Shown here piece by piece: positions 11,105 through 23,299 of a stretch of DNA of 64,000 nucleotides; position 1 is the stretch's first letter; every line of letters starts with the position of its first letter. Source of the DNA: Nyssa sinensis. Taxonomy: Eukaryota; Streptophyta; Magnoliopsida; Cornales; Nyssaceae. The notes under the pieces were generated by a model, which had not been told where the DNA came from, did no database searches, and saw only the letters and a program-made list of their open reading frames with translations. The stretch spans positions 558,001 to 622,000 of the forward strand of contig CM018048.1 in the NCBI GenBank assembly GCA_008638375.1, written 5' to 3'. Both the position numbers and the translations under genes were made by a program.

Positions 11105-11425
11105 GAGTTATTAGCGACGCACGCTACGCGTCGCTAATAACCTAATTGAGCGTCGCTAATTGTCGTACCCAACTATTTGCGACGCTCAGGCGTGCGTCGC
11201 TAAAAGAACCAACTATTAGCGACGCACACGTGCGTCGCTAATGGTCACGTGCGTCGCTAATAGTTTCGCGCCTATTTTTCAGGCGGGAAGCTAATTTTTT
11301 ATTATTTTTTTTCTTATTATTAGCGACGCCTGTTTGTGCGTCGCTAAAAGGCATTTGTGCGTCACTAAAAGGCCCTTTTAGCGACGCACAGTGTGCGTCG
11401 CTAATAATGTGAGTCGCGAAAAGTA
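11105..11425. repeat. Right subterminal inverted-repeat zone of the CACTA element
   Basis: It holds repeated inverted pairs such as TTAGCGACGCACGC/GCGTCGCTAATAA and GCGACGCACACGTGCGTCGC. It mirrors 5540-5865 and supports the call of a CACTA terminus. Confidence 0.8.
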
Positions 11426-11440
11426 GGTTTTTTTGTAGTG

Positions 11441-11876
11441 TGATATACAGGTAAAATCACAAATGTATCCAAAGCATGACACGTGTATATTGAAAGCTCT
11501 TTAAGGTACAGATCAGGAAATATTGTTTTATCCAGATCAAACAGGCACGGGGGATCAAAGGTATATGGTTCAGAATATAACACCGCTATTCATGCCTTAC
11601 CGACCTCAGAATAAGGAAATAGAGTTCAATATAAAAACTATTATCTTTGGATATATTCAAATCCCTACTTTATGGCTCTTAATCCTACTCAACTTAGGAG
11701 ATCTACAACTTATAAATAAGATCATAAGGTACGCTTTCGATTTATGTTCAATTATTCTTTTCAATTATAGCTTTATATTCTTTACTGACTTTATTAATTT
11801 TTAATTATTCTCTGACCTTGAATTCTTGACAGGTAGCGAAGGACGGAAACCCTTCTAATAAAAAAGATCAACATCA
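11441..11876 (+). mobile_element. 3' LTR of Tat-like retrotransposon A'
   Basis: It starts TGATATACAGGTAAAATC and ends GATCAACATCA, and aligns throughout with the 459-bp LTRs of element A. The CACTA insertion at its first three bases separates it from its polypurine tract (GATGGGGGTAGC, ending at 5522). The chromosomal flank after it (AATCCCTTCCTAGATCTTTC) is the same as that after 55341. Confidence 0.85.
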
Positions 11877-13716
11877 AATCCCTTCCTAGATCTTTCATCC
11901 AAATATAGCATAAAAGTGATTATTTAATATCCCAATCTACACTAAAAATTAATAATTATGAATATAAGAAAATCTCAAATAATATTTATTATGTCCATGA
12001 AATGAGAAGAAATTACTAAAGAAGAATTTGTAAGCAAATTTTTACATATCTTTCATATTAATGAAATTATAGTTGAATATATTTTTATAAATTTATCAAT
12101 ATGAAAGACGTAAAAATGTTTCATTTAGTTCTTTTTTTTTTCTTTTCTTTCTATCATCATCTTCTCTTTGATATGTAGCAACATGATTTTAAAGCTCGAA
12201 AAATCCAATAGCAAAGTTAATCGTGCTTCACATTTAGTCTAAGTACAAGATAAACAAATTAATACATATATTATCTTACCTAATTAAAAAAAAAAAAGAC
12301 CACAGAAAATAAATTATTGAAGTTCATCGAGTTCTTCCCATAAACTAGAGCAACCCAATGCGGAGATTTATCCATCATATTTTTAAAACTTCTTATAATC
12401 TATAATTTTTAAAATGGGGAAATTATAACCCTTTTTAATCTATAGACGCTACAACTTTTCTTTCACTTACTAAAATCTCATATCTAAAACTTTTTTAACG
12501 AGTCCACCACAATGAGTTATAAACTAAGTACAAAATAAGCAATAGCTACATAAGATATCAAGCTTATTTAAATTGAAAAATTCTTCGATGTTAGCCCTTT
12601 TTTTCCAATGTCGATCATCAGTCCAAAGATTTACTGAGAATAAGTTTAAAATATTATAAAATATTTATATTAATCTTATTTATTTGAAATAATTTATTGC
12701 AGTAGATACTTCTACCACCCAGTGTAAACCACCTATTTTGACAAAGTAGGATGGCTTTATGATGTAGAACTAATTGTTGAAACTTTTGTGAAACAATAAG
12801 AAGACTCCAAATTGCATTCCAAGCAAAAGCAGCAAAAGTGCTCTTTGTTTTCTTTTGATAGCTTTAATCCCATCCCCTTTGATCAACCTTACTTATATGG
12901 TAAAGTCCCATACAACATTATTTGTTTTCTTTTGTTAATTTTAATGGCCCAGTTGGAATTTAAAGCATATCCCATCTCCATGATCAACCTTACTTAAATG
13001 GTAAAGTCCCTTACAACACTTGTTTTCTTTTGTTATTTTTACTGGCCCAATGAGTTTTAAGAATCTCACCTCCTTGATCAACCTTACTTATATGGTAGAG
13101 TTTGAGGGATTTTTTCCACTTTTAAGGAGTTTAATCTTCTTTAATTTGGAGGTTTGAATTCAAAAATTTTCTTTTTATTAACAAATTTGGACCCTTAATT
13201 AAGTGTTCATTTCGTTACTTTTTCTAAAAAGTATTTTTAATAAGTTGAAAAGTAATGTTTAAAATTTTTTTTCTTAAAAACGTAAGGTAAAAAGTAAAAT
13301 AAATCAAACATGACTTTTAATTTTTTTTCTTATTTAAGTAAAAAAAATACTTTAAAAAAGTCATCAAGTAAACATTAAATTAATTATTGGCATCTTGGAA
13401 TAATTATTGGAGGGTAGAAAAAGTATCTTCTTGGTTCGGCCATTTTGGACAGGAAGTTTAAAGGATGATCAAGCCAGTAAAGACTCAAGAATCTGATAAT
13501 GAATATACTAATCTTTTTTTTAAGGATGATCAAGTTAGTAATTTAAGATTCAAAATTCTGATAATGAATATTCTATTCTTTTTATTTTTTAAGGTTTTCT
13601 AGTGTAAGCACTTGTAATGGTTAAGGGACCCACCTTCTCTAAAGTCAATATGCAATATTACAAAATTAAGAACACTACTCCTTAAATTAATTCAAACTAA
13701 TTAAGAATTTACCTGG

Positions 13717-13747
<31 letters not shown>

Positions 13748-13798
13748 GATATTTTTTTCGTATATAACTGGTGATTCTGATTCCGTCCAAGTTACAAC
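11877..13798 (+). other. 5' flanking region of HMA5 copy 1
   Basis: This non-coding AT-rich sequence is collinear with 55342-57199, differing by small indels and substitutions. It belongs to the tandemly duplicated block. An internal repeat of TTTTCTTTTGTTA..TTTTA with TGATCAACCTTACTTA occurs about three times (12840-13110). No gene was seen; short open frames here are not conserved in the other copy. Confidence 0.7.
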
Positions 13799-13806
13799 TA
13801 TAAATA
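13799..13806 (+). promoter_or_regulatory. Predicted TATA box of HMA5 copy 1
   Basis: TATAAATA sits in a stretch conserved in both copies (the counterpart is 57200-57207). It is followed 25-35 bp later by CACAAACAAAATTCAG, a plausible start region, and then by a CT-rich leader. The start site itself is inferred. Confidence 0.5.
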
Positions 13807-13888
13807 CATGTGCATGCTTCACAAACAAAATTCAGTAGCAGGAAGGTTGAGACTTGAGGGGGGTCATCATTTCTTCCAAGTAAAGAAT

Positions 13889-13946
<58 letters not shown>
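13889..13946. repeat. (CT)n-(CA)n microsatellite in the HMA5 copy 1 leader
   Basis: About 18 CT units are followed by about 11 CA units. The copy 2 counterpart (57292-57348) is interrupted and shorter in CA, showing slippage since duplication. Confidence 0.9.
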
Positions 13947-13947
<1 letters not shown>

Positions 13948-14031
13948 GTTTTCTAGTACCCTAGTTTGTGAGGATCTTCTTTTTCATGAAAGAAATATAT
14001 TAAATAATAGTACTATCTTGTGGAGATTAGT

Positions 14032-14032
<1 letters not shown>

Positions 14033-14100
<68 letters not shown>
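14033..14100. repeat. (CT)n-(TA)n-(CA)n microsatellite upstream of HMA5 copy 1
   Basis: About 14 CT units, about 10 TA units and about 10 CA units lie in a row within the presumed 5' leader intron. The copy 2 counterpart is near 57436-57500 and is shorter. Confidence 0.9.
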
Positions 14101-14787
14101 TACCATTAACATGCAGCGATCTCTTATAATGCATGCATGTGATCTGTTTTACCGCTTTGCTTTTACATCTATAATAAGAGAATCGAGTATTTGGTTGTCC
14201 CTTAGCTTCTGAACGCAACCTTACTTTACTCTCTCTCTCTCTCTCTGATTGGGTGGTAAATTCGTGAAAACATTTATTTCTTTCAAATTTAGAAAACTCG
14301 ATCATATAAAAGGAGGTAAGACAGAAAATGTGCAAAGACAATTAATATAGAGAAATATATGTTTAAAAACGCATACTGTAGATTGATTAACGGTATAGTT
14401 TATGTTTGTGGTATTGTAACCCTTTGGTAACCATTAGTCTATAATCATTAATTAAGCTGAGTTAACATGCATCTACCTTCAACTTAAATTAAATCACTTT
14501 GTAATTTTATTTTGTTTATATGAACATAAATTTGTTATTTTCAAATTGTTTCACTTTGCATGTGTCTGTATACTTATTAATTTTTTTTTACGGGAATTTA
14601 AATTCTACTATTTTAATTTAGAATGAGCAGTGGTGCCATTAGACCATCTTCAAAGGAATCATAAAAAAAAAAAAAAAAATGTAAGAAATGTGTTATTTGT
14701 TAACTCATATAGAAATTTGTTACCTATATTTGCTATTTTAAAATTTGTTGCAGATATAGAGAGGGAAAAGAAGGAGCGATCATATTG

Positions 14788-15763
14788 ATGGCGACCAAGT
14801 TTTTGTCGCTGGCGTGTATTCGCAAGGAGAGTAGTTATGGAGGAGACTTATCACCCAGACCACACTATCCGTCCATGCCCAAGTACCCGAAGGGCGTGTC
14901 GTCGGATGAGGAGAAGAACATGCAAGGATCCGAGTCCAATGCCTTGTTCTCCGTCATCGGAATGACGTGCTCCGCTTGCGCCGGTTCCTGTGGAGAAGGC
15001 GGTCAAACGCCTTCCGGGGATCAAAGAGGCGGTGGTTGATGTTCCAAACAATAGAGCACAGGTCATGTTCTTCCCTAATTTCGTCAATGTAAGCCCAAGG
15101 ACACACACCTCCTGTTTGATTATATTCTTCAATTCGTTCTATATTTTCTGATCTGTTGGATCCATATTGATTATATTCTTGAATTCTTTTTACTGTTTTA
15201 TGATTTGTTGGAAATATGCACTTTTACCAAGAGCCCAAAAGTTATATTCTTATGCTTTATAGCTCATGAGAACCCTTTCACTTTGACGGCTCCATCCCGT
15301 GTTTGACCTGGGACCCAAGTTTGGGCCACAAAAATACAAAAATTAAATTATAAGAAATTTTTGTTATAAAAATATGAAAAAATATTTGGATGGACAATTC
15401 CTAGTCTTTTAAAAATTTCTATAGAAAATAAGTCAAATTTTTAAAACATGACTCTCCTAACCCCACTTGCTATGCCAATGGATCCATCTAATTATCAGTG
15501 TCCAATAACCTATTACTATGCCCATAAATAATAGTAAGGCATTTTAATCGAGCTTCTACGTTGTCCCTTTCATGGCTCAATCCCAAGACATAGTGCTTAT
15601 TATGATACCTAATTTTATGAACCTTGGGTACCCATATTATAACTAAAATCCCAAAGATGCATGATGTCTACTTTGATTCCAAATGTTAGGAACTAACTAA
15701 TACTCCAAAAACCTAGGATTGATGAAACGTGTGCAAGTCTTTTTCATTCTTTAAGATCATAAC

Positions 15764-15807
<44 letters not shown>

Positions 15808-18800
15808 AGGATAGTTAAGGGTTTCAATTTTCAAAGGTGAATTCCTCTTTTGAGTGAAAATCTGACCCTTTCTTTTAATCAGAGAGACCCAATTTTGTTC
15901 AAATTGTTGAATTTTTACCTTTTACAACTCTTTTAGTTATTTAGACCTGTCTCATTTGAAATGAATTTTCTATTTACAGCTCAAAATTTTCAGGCAGATT
16001 AAACATCAAATTGTTGAAAAGTAAGTTCTCTTGTACGTAGTTCTCCCTCATAATTTTTTTATTTTTTACCATTATTTTCAATACATTTAAAAAAAAAAAT
16101 TAGGAGTTGTTCCTTTAAAATTTTCTACCTCGTTTCATAGCATTTTAGTAACCATTTTTTATTTCCAAAAAGTCAAATACATGTTTGGCTAGAATCTTTA
16201 TTATCGATATTGAAATTTTAATTTTAAAATCACATTTATACGTCAAATAGTCTTCTTCTGAAATGGGATCAATAACCCAAAAATAATGTTTAAAAAATCA
16301 ATTCAGAACTACTTTTTCTTTTATAAGAAATTCTAATTTTTATTTTTTTACCCCCTTACATGACGAAAAAATATTGCGAAGTGTAAATGTGGCACCTCAT
16401 CTCACCCTTGGGTCCCGAAACAGCTCCTATGTGACATTGTGACTAGGGATGCCCCACGATCGCATTCAGCACATCAGTGCATGCTTCCCTACCACATCAG
16501 CCAACTATTCCTAGCTTGCAAACTGTGTATTTGATTACATTTTCGGTCCTCATTCTTATTTTGTATAACTTGGAACTAAGAATTTCTCAATGTCATTTCA
16601 CAATGTGTAGGAGGAAACCATCCGTGAGACAATTGAAAATGTGGGATTTCAGGCCACATTGATTGAAGAAGAGATGAATGAAAAATCCAACCAAGTATGC
16701 CGCATACGCATTAAAGGAATGACTTGCACTTCTTGCTCCACAGCTCTTGAATCTGCATTGCATGTTTTACCTGGTGTACACAAAGCCCAAGTTGCATTAG
16801 CAACAGAAGAAGCAGAAGTCCATTATGATCCAAAGATTCTGAGTTACAATCAGCTACTGGAAGCCATAGAAGATACTGGATTTGAAGCCATCCTGATTAG
16901 CACAGGGGACGATAGAAGCAAAATACAGCTAAGAATTGATGGAGTGAGGACTGATAATTCCATGAGAATGATTGAAAATTCTCTTCAAGCACTTCCAGGA
17001 GTTCAAGATATAGACATTGATCCTGAGCTCAAAAAATTCTCCCTTTCTTACAAACCAGACATGACAGGACCAAGAAATTTCATCCAAGTGATTGAGTCAA
17101 CCGGGCCCGGACGTTTCAAGGCAATGATATTTCCTGAAGGAGGAGGGAGGGACTCCCATAGACAGGAGGAAATTAAGCAATACTATAGATCGTTCCTTTG
17201 GAGTTTGGTTTTCACAATTCCAGTGTTCTTAACTTCTATGGTCTTCATGTATATCCCTGGACTTAAGCATGGATTGGACACCAAAATTATCAATATGCTA
17301 AGCCTTGGGGAGATTCTGAGGTGGGTATTGTCTACTCCAGTTCAGTTCATCATTGGCAAGCGATTCTATATTGGTTCTTACAAAGCATTGCGCCATGGTT
17401 ATGCAAATATGGATGTTTTGATTGCCTAAGGAACTAATGCAGCATATTTCTACTCTGTCTACTCGGTGTTAAGAGCAGCAACTTCCCCAAATTTCATGCC
17501 CACGGATTTCTTTGAGACTAGTGCAATGCTCATTTCATTTATATTACTCGGGAAGTATCTTGAAGTTTTGGCCAAGGGGAAGACATCTGAGGCCATTGCC
17601 AAGCTCATGGACTTGGCTCCAGAGACGGCAACATTGTTAACGCTGGACAATGAAGGGAATGTAGTACACGAAGAAGAAATTGATAGTCGGTTCATACAAA
17701 AGAATGATGTGATTAAAATTATTCCTGGTGCAAAATTAGCTTCAGATGGTTTTGTCATTTGGGGGCAAAGCCATGTCAATGAGAGCATGATAACAGGAGA
17801 AGCCAAGCCAGTGGCAAAGAGAAAGGGTGATGCAGTTATTGGAGGCACTGTAAATCAAAATGGGGTGTTACATATTAAGGCAACAAGGGTTGGATCAGAG
17901 AGTGCTCTTGCACAGATTCGGCTTGTTGAATCAGCACAGATGGCTAAAGCTCCTGTCCAGAAATTTGCTGACCGTGTTTCCAACTTTTTTGTGCCTCTGG
18001 TGGGTATAAAAATTCGTTATACATAACATTTTTCATCCCTGTATATTTTCTGAATTTCTTCTGTGAAATTATGCTAAACAGAGTTGCAATTATAAATGTA
18101 TGCAAATAAGTGATAAATTCTTGGATTTTGTCAACAACTTGCTATTATTTAAAGGTTATATTTCTCTTGTTTTCGACTTGGCTTGCCTGGTTTTTAGCCG
18201 GGAAGTTCAATGCCTATCCAAAATCTTGGATACCTTCTTCCATGGATAGCTTTCAGCTGGCACTCCAGTTTGGCATATCTGTCATGGTCATAGCCTGCCC
18301 ATGCGCGCTTGTCCTTGCAACTCCTACTGCTGTTATGGTTGGTACTGGAGTTGGTGCTTCTCAAGGTACTCTTATTAAAGGTGGCCAGGCACTAGAAAGT
18401 GCACACAAGGTCAGCAACTGAATTTATTTTCTTTTTTTTGCGTGCATGTGTGTGTGTATGAGAAGTGAGAACTATTATAACAATTTACACTCTCCAAAAT
18501 AAATTGGTCTCACAAACTTCAAACATAATTTCATGACCTTTCTCCCATCACAAAAAATTGAAAACAACCCCCAAAAGATTCATGCAAGAATTGCTGTAAA
18601 CATTATAGTATTAAAAATCTGGTATAAATTATCTGTAACATAATCTTAGTATATTCTTGTAGGTGGACTGCATTGTGTTTGACAAGACTGGAACTCTCAC
18701 CATTGGCAAAGCGGTGGTCGTTAACACTAGGCTCTTGAAAAATATGGTACTTCGAGAATTCTATGAACCGGTTGCTGCAGCTGAGGTAAATTTCTCTCTG

Positions 18801-20646
18801 TTCAACACTTTATAATTTTGAGATAATCTTATATGCTGGAAAAGGTTGGTTTTTAAAGGGGCTGAAGTGAGTTCAAAATCATATTTGGATAGTCATTTCT
18901 ATATTTATTTTTTATTCTTTTGGTAGAATTAAGAAGTGCATAAAATTAATTAATTTTTTGAAGGAAGTACAACAACATGGTCCCAACCCAAGACCTCAAG
19001 GATGAGAAGTGGCCATGTCCCCTTGGTGATGATAATTTAGGTAAAAATTGTTATACGAACGCATCCCAATTCCATGATGGAAGGGACATTTCTGGCACAA
19101 TACCCATTTAATTACTAAACTTTTATTTATTTTATTTGCATTACATGTATTAGAATAAGATGTTGCACGTCAATAGAGAATTGAAAGTTTATTACTTCTT
19201 TTTAATAAAATACAACTTTATCAAATTTGGTTAAACTTTCAATATAACACTAAAGATACATAAACATTGATTATATAATGCAAAAACTCTTTGTTTATTT
19301 TCATCTAACCCAGACAGGGTGAAGCGGGTAAGATAATGTTAACCCCAACCTCGTCTTGAACCCTTTTGGGGTTTTGTTGTTGTTGATATAAAAAGTGCTA
19401 CAGCCACACATACAAAGTGGACCGTGTTTGTTGCAAAAACTGGTGCTTTAAGAAAGTAGAATATGATGGAACTGGGACCCACACTAATAAGCTCTTGGGC
19501 TCCTGTCTACCTCAGCTACCAAACTATCCTCCATTGTTGCATGTTCCCATTATTTAAAACAGCACCTTAAATTTCAGTAATTATTCAAGATCACCTGACA
19601 AATAACAAATAAGTGAGTATTGATAATGTTGTATCATGTATGTGTCGTCTCAGGTTAACAGTGAGCACCCCTTAGCCAAGGCCATTGTTGAGTATGCCAA
19701 GAAATTAAGAGAAGACGAAGAGAACCCAATCTGGCCAGAAGCCCGGAACTTTGAATCCATAACTGGCCACGGTGTGAGGGCTGTTGTTCGGAACAAGGAA
19801 ATAATTGTGGGAAACAAGAACTTGATGGTGGACCATAACATTGACATTCCAGATGATGCTACAGAAATGCTAGCAGAAACAGAAGGATTGGCTCAAACTG
19901 GGATTCTTGTATCTATAGATGGGGAGCTGACAGGAGTTCTAGCTATATCCGATCCATTGAAGCCCGGTGCCCGTGAAATCATTTCTATTCTCAAGACGAT
20001 GAAAGTCAAGAGTATAATGGTGACAGGTGACAACTGGGGAACTGCAAATTCCATTGCCAAGGAAGTTGGAATTGACAATGTCATTGCAGAAGCCAAACCA
20101 GAACAAAAAGCAGAGAAAGTGAAGGAATTGCAGGTAGAAATTTAGAATGCTTCAAGATATAATATGCTATAACATGCATGTTCATTCTTCTCATGCACCT
20201 ATATAATTGTTCATCTTTAATATTTACAGGCTTCAGGTTATATTTTGGCAATGGTTGGTGATGGGATCAATGACTCACCGGCACTGGTGGCTGCAGATGT
20301 TGGAATGGCAATTGGGGCCGGCACAGACATTGCAATTGAGGCAGCAGACATTGTTCTCATGAAGAGCAACTTGGAGGATGTGATAGTTGCCATTGACCTT
20401 TCCCGGAAAACTTTCTCCAGGATCCGTCTGAACTACATTTGGGCTTTGGGTTATAATAGCCTTGGCATTCCAATTGCTGCTGGTGTCCTTTTCCCATCCA
20501 CTGGATTTTGGTTACCACCATGGATTGCTGGAGCTGCAATGGCAGCCTCTTCAGTTAGTGTTGTTTGCTGTTCTCTCTTGTTGAAGTATTACAAAAGACC
20601 CAAAAAGCTGGACACCCCTGAGATAACAGGGATTACAGTTGAGTGA
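14788..20646 (+). pseudogene. HMA5: HMA5-type copper-transporting P1B-ATPase, copy 1 (frameshift and nonsense codon)
   Basis: Six exons: 14788-15088, 16611-17999, 18155-18409, 18663-18785, 19654-20133 and 20230-20646, all with GT-AG introns and kept phase. Without the lesions it would encode about 987 residues, the usual HMA5 length. Visible domains are two heavy-metal-binding modules with CxxC (C61/C64 and C139/C142), a degenerate third repeat, membrane segments, the actuator TGEAKPV (about 494), CPC in the membrane (611-613), DKTGT (655), SEHPLAKA (about 692) and GDGIND (859-864). The family pumps Cu(I) out of the cytosol and is known for root copper detoxification. Lesions are one extra C in GGTTCCTGTGG near 14987 (copy 2 reads GGTTCTGTGG), which shifts frame just after the first CxxC, and TAA at 17427-17429 where a leucine codon is expected after MDVLIA. 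The CPC motif reads [10 protein letters not shown] instead of the usual CPCALGLATP. It is probably non-functional unless these are assembly errors. Confidence 0.93.
15765..15806. repeat. (TA)n-(TG)n microsatellite in intron 1 of HMA5 copy 1
   Basis: ATATATATATAT is followed by about 14 TG units. Copy 2 has only about six TG units at the same place (61109). Confidence 0.9.
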
Positions 20647-21116
20647 TTATGGTGGGTTAAATACAATATTATGCATATAAAAGAGTTAGCCCTGTGCCAG
20701 AGACTCCCGCCAGAGAAGGAACAGTATTGTGTATATGAATGTAGAATTAGACTTGCATGGGAATAAGTTTATAATTTGTGATTAGAGTGAAGTTTTCCTA
20801 GGAATAAGTTCTTTTTTAAAAAAAAAAAAAACAGAGGGTGGTTGGGGAGGGTTAGATGTACGCAGTCTTATATCTACAAGGGAAGAATGCTATTTTCGCA
20901 ACTTGAATACATGATCAGCAGATAACAATGGAGCAACTTTACGATTATACCATGACATGTCCTTTGCCTAGGAATAAGTTTACAAGTAGTTGTAAATAGA
21001 GTGAAGTTGCTTGCTCAGTTATGTATGGGGGTTTGCAATCAGAAATTTTGTACCCAGTTTGCTATGTCATGTACTTGTGGCTTCAAAATAAAAAAAAACT
21101 GAGCGTAGTGTTTATA
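20647..21116 (+). other. 3' flank and probable 3' UTR of HMA5 copy 1
   Basis: This follows the TGA stop at 20644-20646. It has two T/A-rich stretches and a candidate polyadenylation signal AATAAA at 21087-21092. The phrase CCTAGGAATAAGTT occurs twice (about 20798 and 20969) with a related TGGGAATAAGTT near 20759, so there is some local duplication. No other gene was seen. Confidence 0.45.
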
Positions 21117-21620
21117 TCAGGCTCCATCTTCACTAGCTCCCACCTTATGTGCCCCATCAAGCCTAGACAAGAGAAGACCTAGGGGTTGCATTAGATTTTC
21201 AACATATTTCTGTAAAACTGTTATCTCATTTGAATGCAATGCTGTTTTTATGCTCTCAGTCTCACTGTTTGCTCCCATCGAATGCTGCTTTTGTAGCATT
21301 ACTTTAGCTTTGAAGAGAATTGCATGATCAATTTCATCAAAAATGAGGTCTAGCTACTCTTTGGATCCTCATTAAATTTTGTCCCAACTCTCGCAAATGG
21401 ATCCCACTTTTATGAGAGAGGTAGAACAAAAGTGGGTTAGGGATAGTAGGAGGCTTTCAACCAAAACAGCCAAATGGATTCAATTTTTGCAAGAGATGTA
21501 GACAAAACTGTCTCAGCTGCTTGTGGATTCAATGGAAATTGACCAAGTGCAGTGTTTAGAATAAATGTTAGCTGAAGAGTTAAGTATCAAAGAAGCCCAT
21601 TATGAAAGGACAAAAGGGTG
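21117..21620 (-). pseudogene. Unrecognised gene fragment, 3' end of a minus-strand coding region
   Basis: A minus-strand frame from about 21350 down to 21117 reads IDHAILFKAKVMLQKQHSMG and ends with a helical stretch (VLQKYVENLMQPLGLLLSRL) and a natural stop. A possible splice acceptor, AGAGTAG/CTAGACC, precedes it. Further upstream on the minus strand (about 21560-21460) another protein-like frame reads LTFILNTALGQFPLNPQAAE. The composition is that of a globular or helical protein, not low-complexity read-through. I do not recognise the family. It may be the last exons of a decayed gene; no start, promoter or further exons were found. Confidence 0.35.
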
Positions 21621-21885
21621 AAAGCATTGTTGCACAAGCAACAACAATGATACTATCAATTTATATAGTAGTTACTATGCAAGGACTTTTATATCTAATA
21701 GCGCAGCACTGATCAATGTAAACAAATTTTAAAAAAACATAGCTTTGTTATAAAACCCAAGGAATCAGCCTGTAAGTCATTTACCATATTCTTTTTATAT
21801 TCCATCTGAGACTTTTTTTTGTCTTGTACAAGGCCGAGGCTTATGGCTCTTGTATCCTGTGTGACCTTGCGTTGCATGTTTTTTT

Positions 21886-21936
<51 letters not shown>

Positions 21937-22496
21937 GATACGAGTCAGTACTTGTACTTTATTTAAAAAAAAAAAAAACATAAAAAATATGTTTGTAAGA
22001 AAATACTAGTTTTAGACTACTGATTTTTTTCCCCAACAAAGTGAGTTTGAAAACGCTCCTGATTCGTTTGTGCTCGTGCAAGAAATCTCTTTTTAAACGA
22101 GTTCTAATAATTAGCTTTTTGACCATCAAAGCACTTCCGGAATCTCACTTTTGAGAAATTTTTGTGTGTAAATCTTATTCATGAATCAGAATAATCATAC
22201 TCTAATTGTTTGATTTTTAAAATAAATAAATTATGATTAATTTGATCTGTTGACTTAGCCAATATATTTGCACTTTTATTTTTTAAAGTCTAGCAAGTTG
22301 TTAAAGTCTAGATAGTATTAAAACTCAATTAATATCTCTCTCCTTTTTGTTTTTTGTTTTTTGGAAAGCCTGACAAATCACTTGATGGTATAAAATTCTA
22401 TCTAATTCTTAATTTTTTATATTTTTTAAGAGTTAATTATTAGAACATCCTTTAAAATAAATGTCTTTAAACAAATATTCAAGACAAAAATTATAA
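21621..22496. other. AT-rich spacer with (TA)n microsatellite, no gene seen
   Basis: It contains a TA run of about 20 units near 21892-21932 and A/T-rich sequence. No coding frame, RNA gene or transposon terminus was found before the CACTA tip at 22497. Confidence 0.6.
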
Positions 22497-22559
22497 CACT
22501 ACAAGACAAAGCATTTATTTCGACTTCAGATGAGGTCAGAAATAATTGACTTAGCGCCG

Positions 22560-22860
22560 AAAATAAATATTACCGACCAATAATGGACGTCGCACAAAAA
22601 GGTTGGTAGTAAAATAGTCAAAAAAAGATTACTGACGAAAATATTGTGGCATCAGAAATATTAAAATATTTCCGACTCATTTCGGCATCGGGGTAAAATA
22701 TTATTTTCGACCATATAAACAGTCGGTAAAACATTATTTCCGACTATAAAGAGAGTTGGTAAAACATTATTTCCGATTATATAAACAGTTGGCATAAATT
22801 GTACATTTTTCCAAAAATAATTTATTATTTCTGACTCATTACATTTTCATTTCCGACGCA
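22560..22860. repeat. Subterminal repeats of the minus-strand CACTA element
   Basis: ATTTCCGACT and its variants occur at least six times, three of them as (AG)TTGGTAAAACATTATTTCCGA-like units. Confidence 0.6.
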
Positions 22861-23299
22861 AATTTTTTGTTGGACATAAAGTTAAATATTGAAAAAAATC
22901 ATTGCTGTAAAAATAATTTCTGCACAAAACCTGATCCAACACAAATATATATATATATATATATATATAATTCTGTAATTCTCTTGTACAAGTCATCCAC
23001 GCACCTAACAAAATCAAAAAGTTCAATTCATGACAAAATTTCTCCATATATATTCATGCTCTTTAACTTTTAAGGATTAGAGATAAAATACATAACTCAT
23101 AATCTACTGATATATATTAATTGTCCATTCAACTTCAATTGGACCAAAAGACATACAATATCATAAAACAGAAAATAATAATTCTTTCCTTTTGCAACAC
23201 CAACCCAACTAGTAATGGGTTTATTCCTTTACCCATTCATGCAACACCAACTCAATCTTTAATGAATAATTAGACTTGATATTACCTGTATGTGTTCCC

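Larger units (their letters stand above)
5526..11440. mobile_element. Non-autonomous CACTA (En/Spm) transposon, 5915 bp, inserted in the 3' LTR of A'
   Basis: The left end is CACTACAAGAAAAATCACT and the right end is the inverse of CACTACAAAAAAACCTACT. The 3-bp target duplication is TGA (5523-5525 and 11441-11443). The uninterrupted form of the target, GTAGCTGATATAC, is present at about 54878-54890, confirming the boundaries. Both subterminal zones (5545-5860 and 11105-11425) are filled with inverted repeats of the type TTAGCGACGCAC/TGCGTCGCTAA, as expected for CACTA transposase-binding regions. No transposase is present. The interior holds a tandem array, a captured B3-domain gene fragment and AT-rich DNA. 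Confidence 0.92.

Noticed and set aside
12241..12531. GTAC cores as copper-response elements upstream of HMA5
   Set aside because: A four-base core is expected by chance at this frequency, and there is no clustering.
13701..14341. Open frames rich in Leu/Ser, His/Thr or Arg/Glu upstream of HMA5 copy 1
   Set aside because: Translations of CT, CA and TA microsatellites; not conserved in length with copy 2.
17459..20539. Minus-strand open frames of 60-129 residues inside HMA5 exons
   Set aside because: Shadow frames of the HMA5 coding strand.
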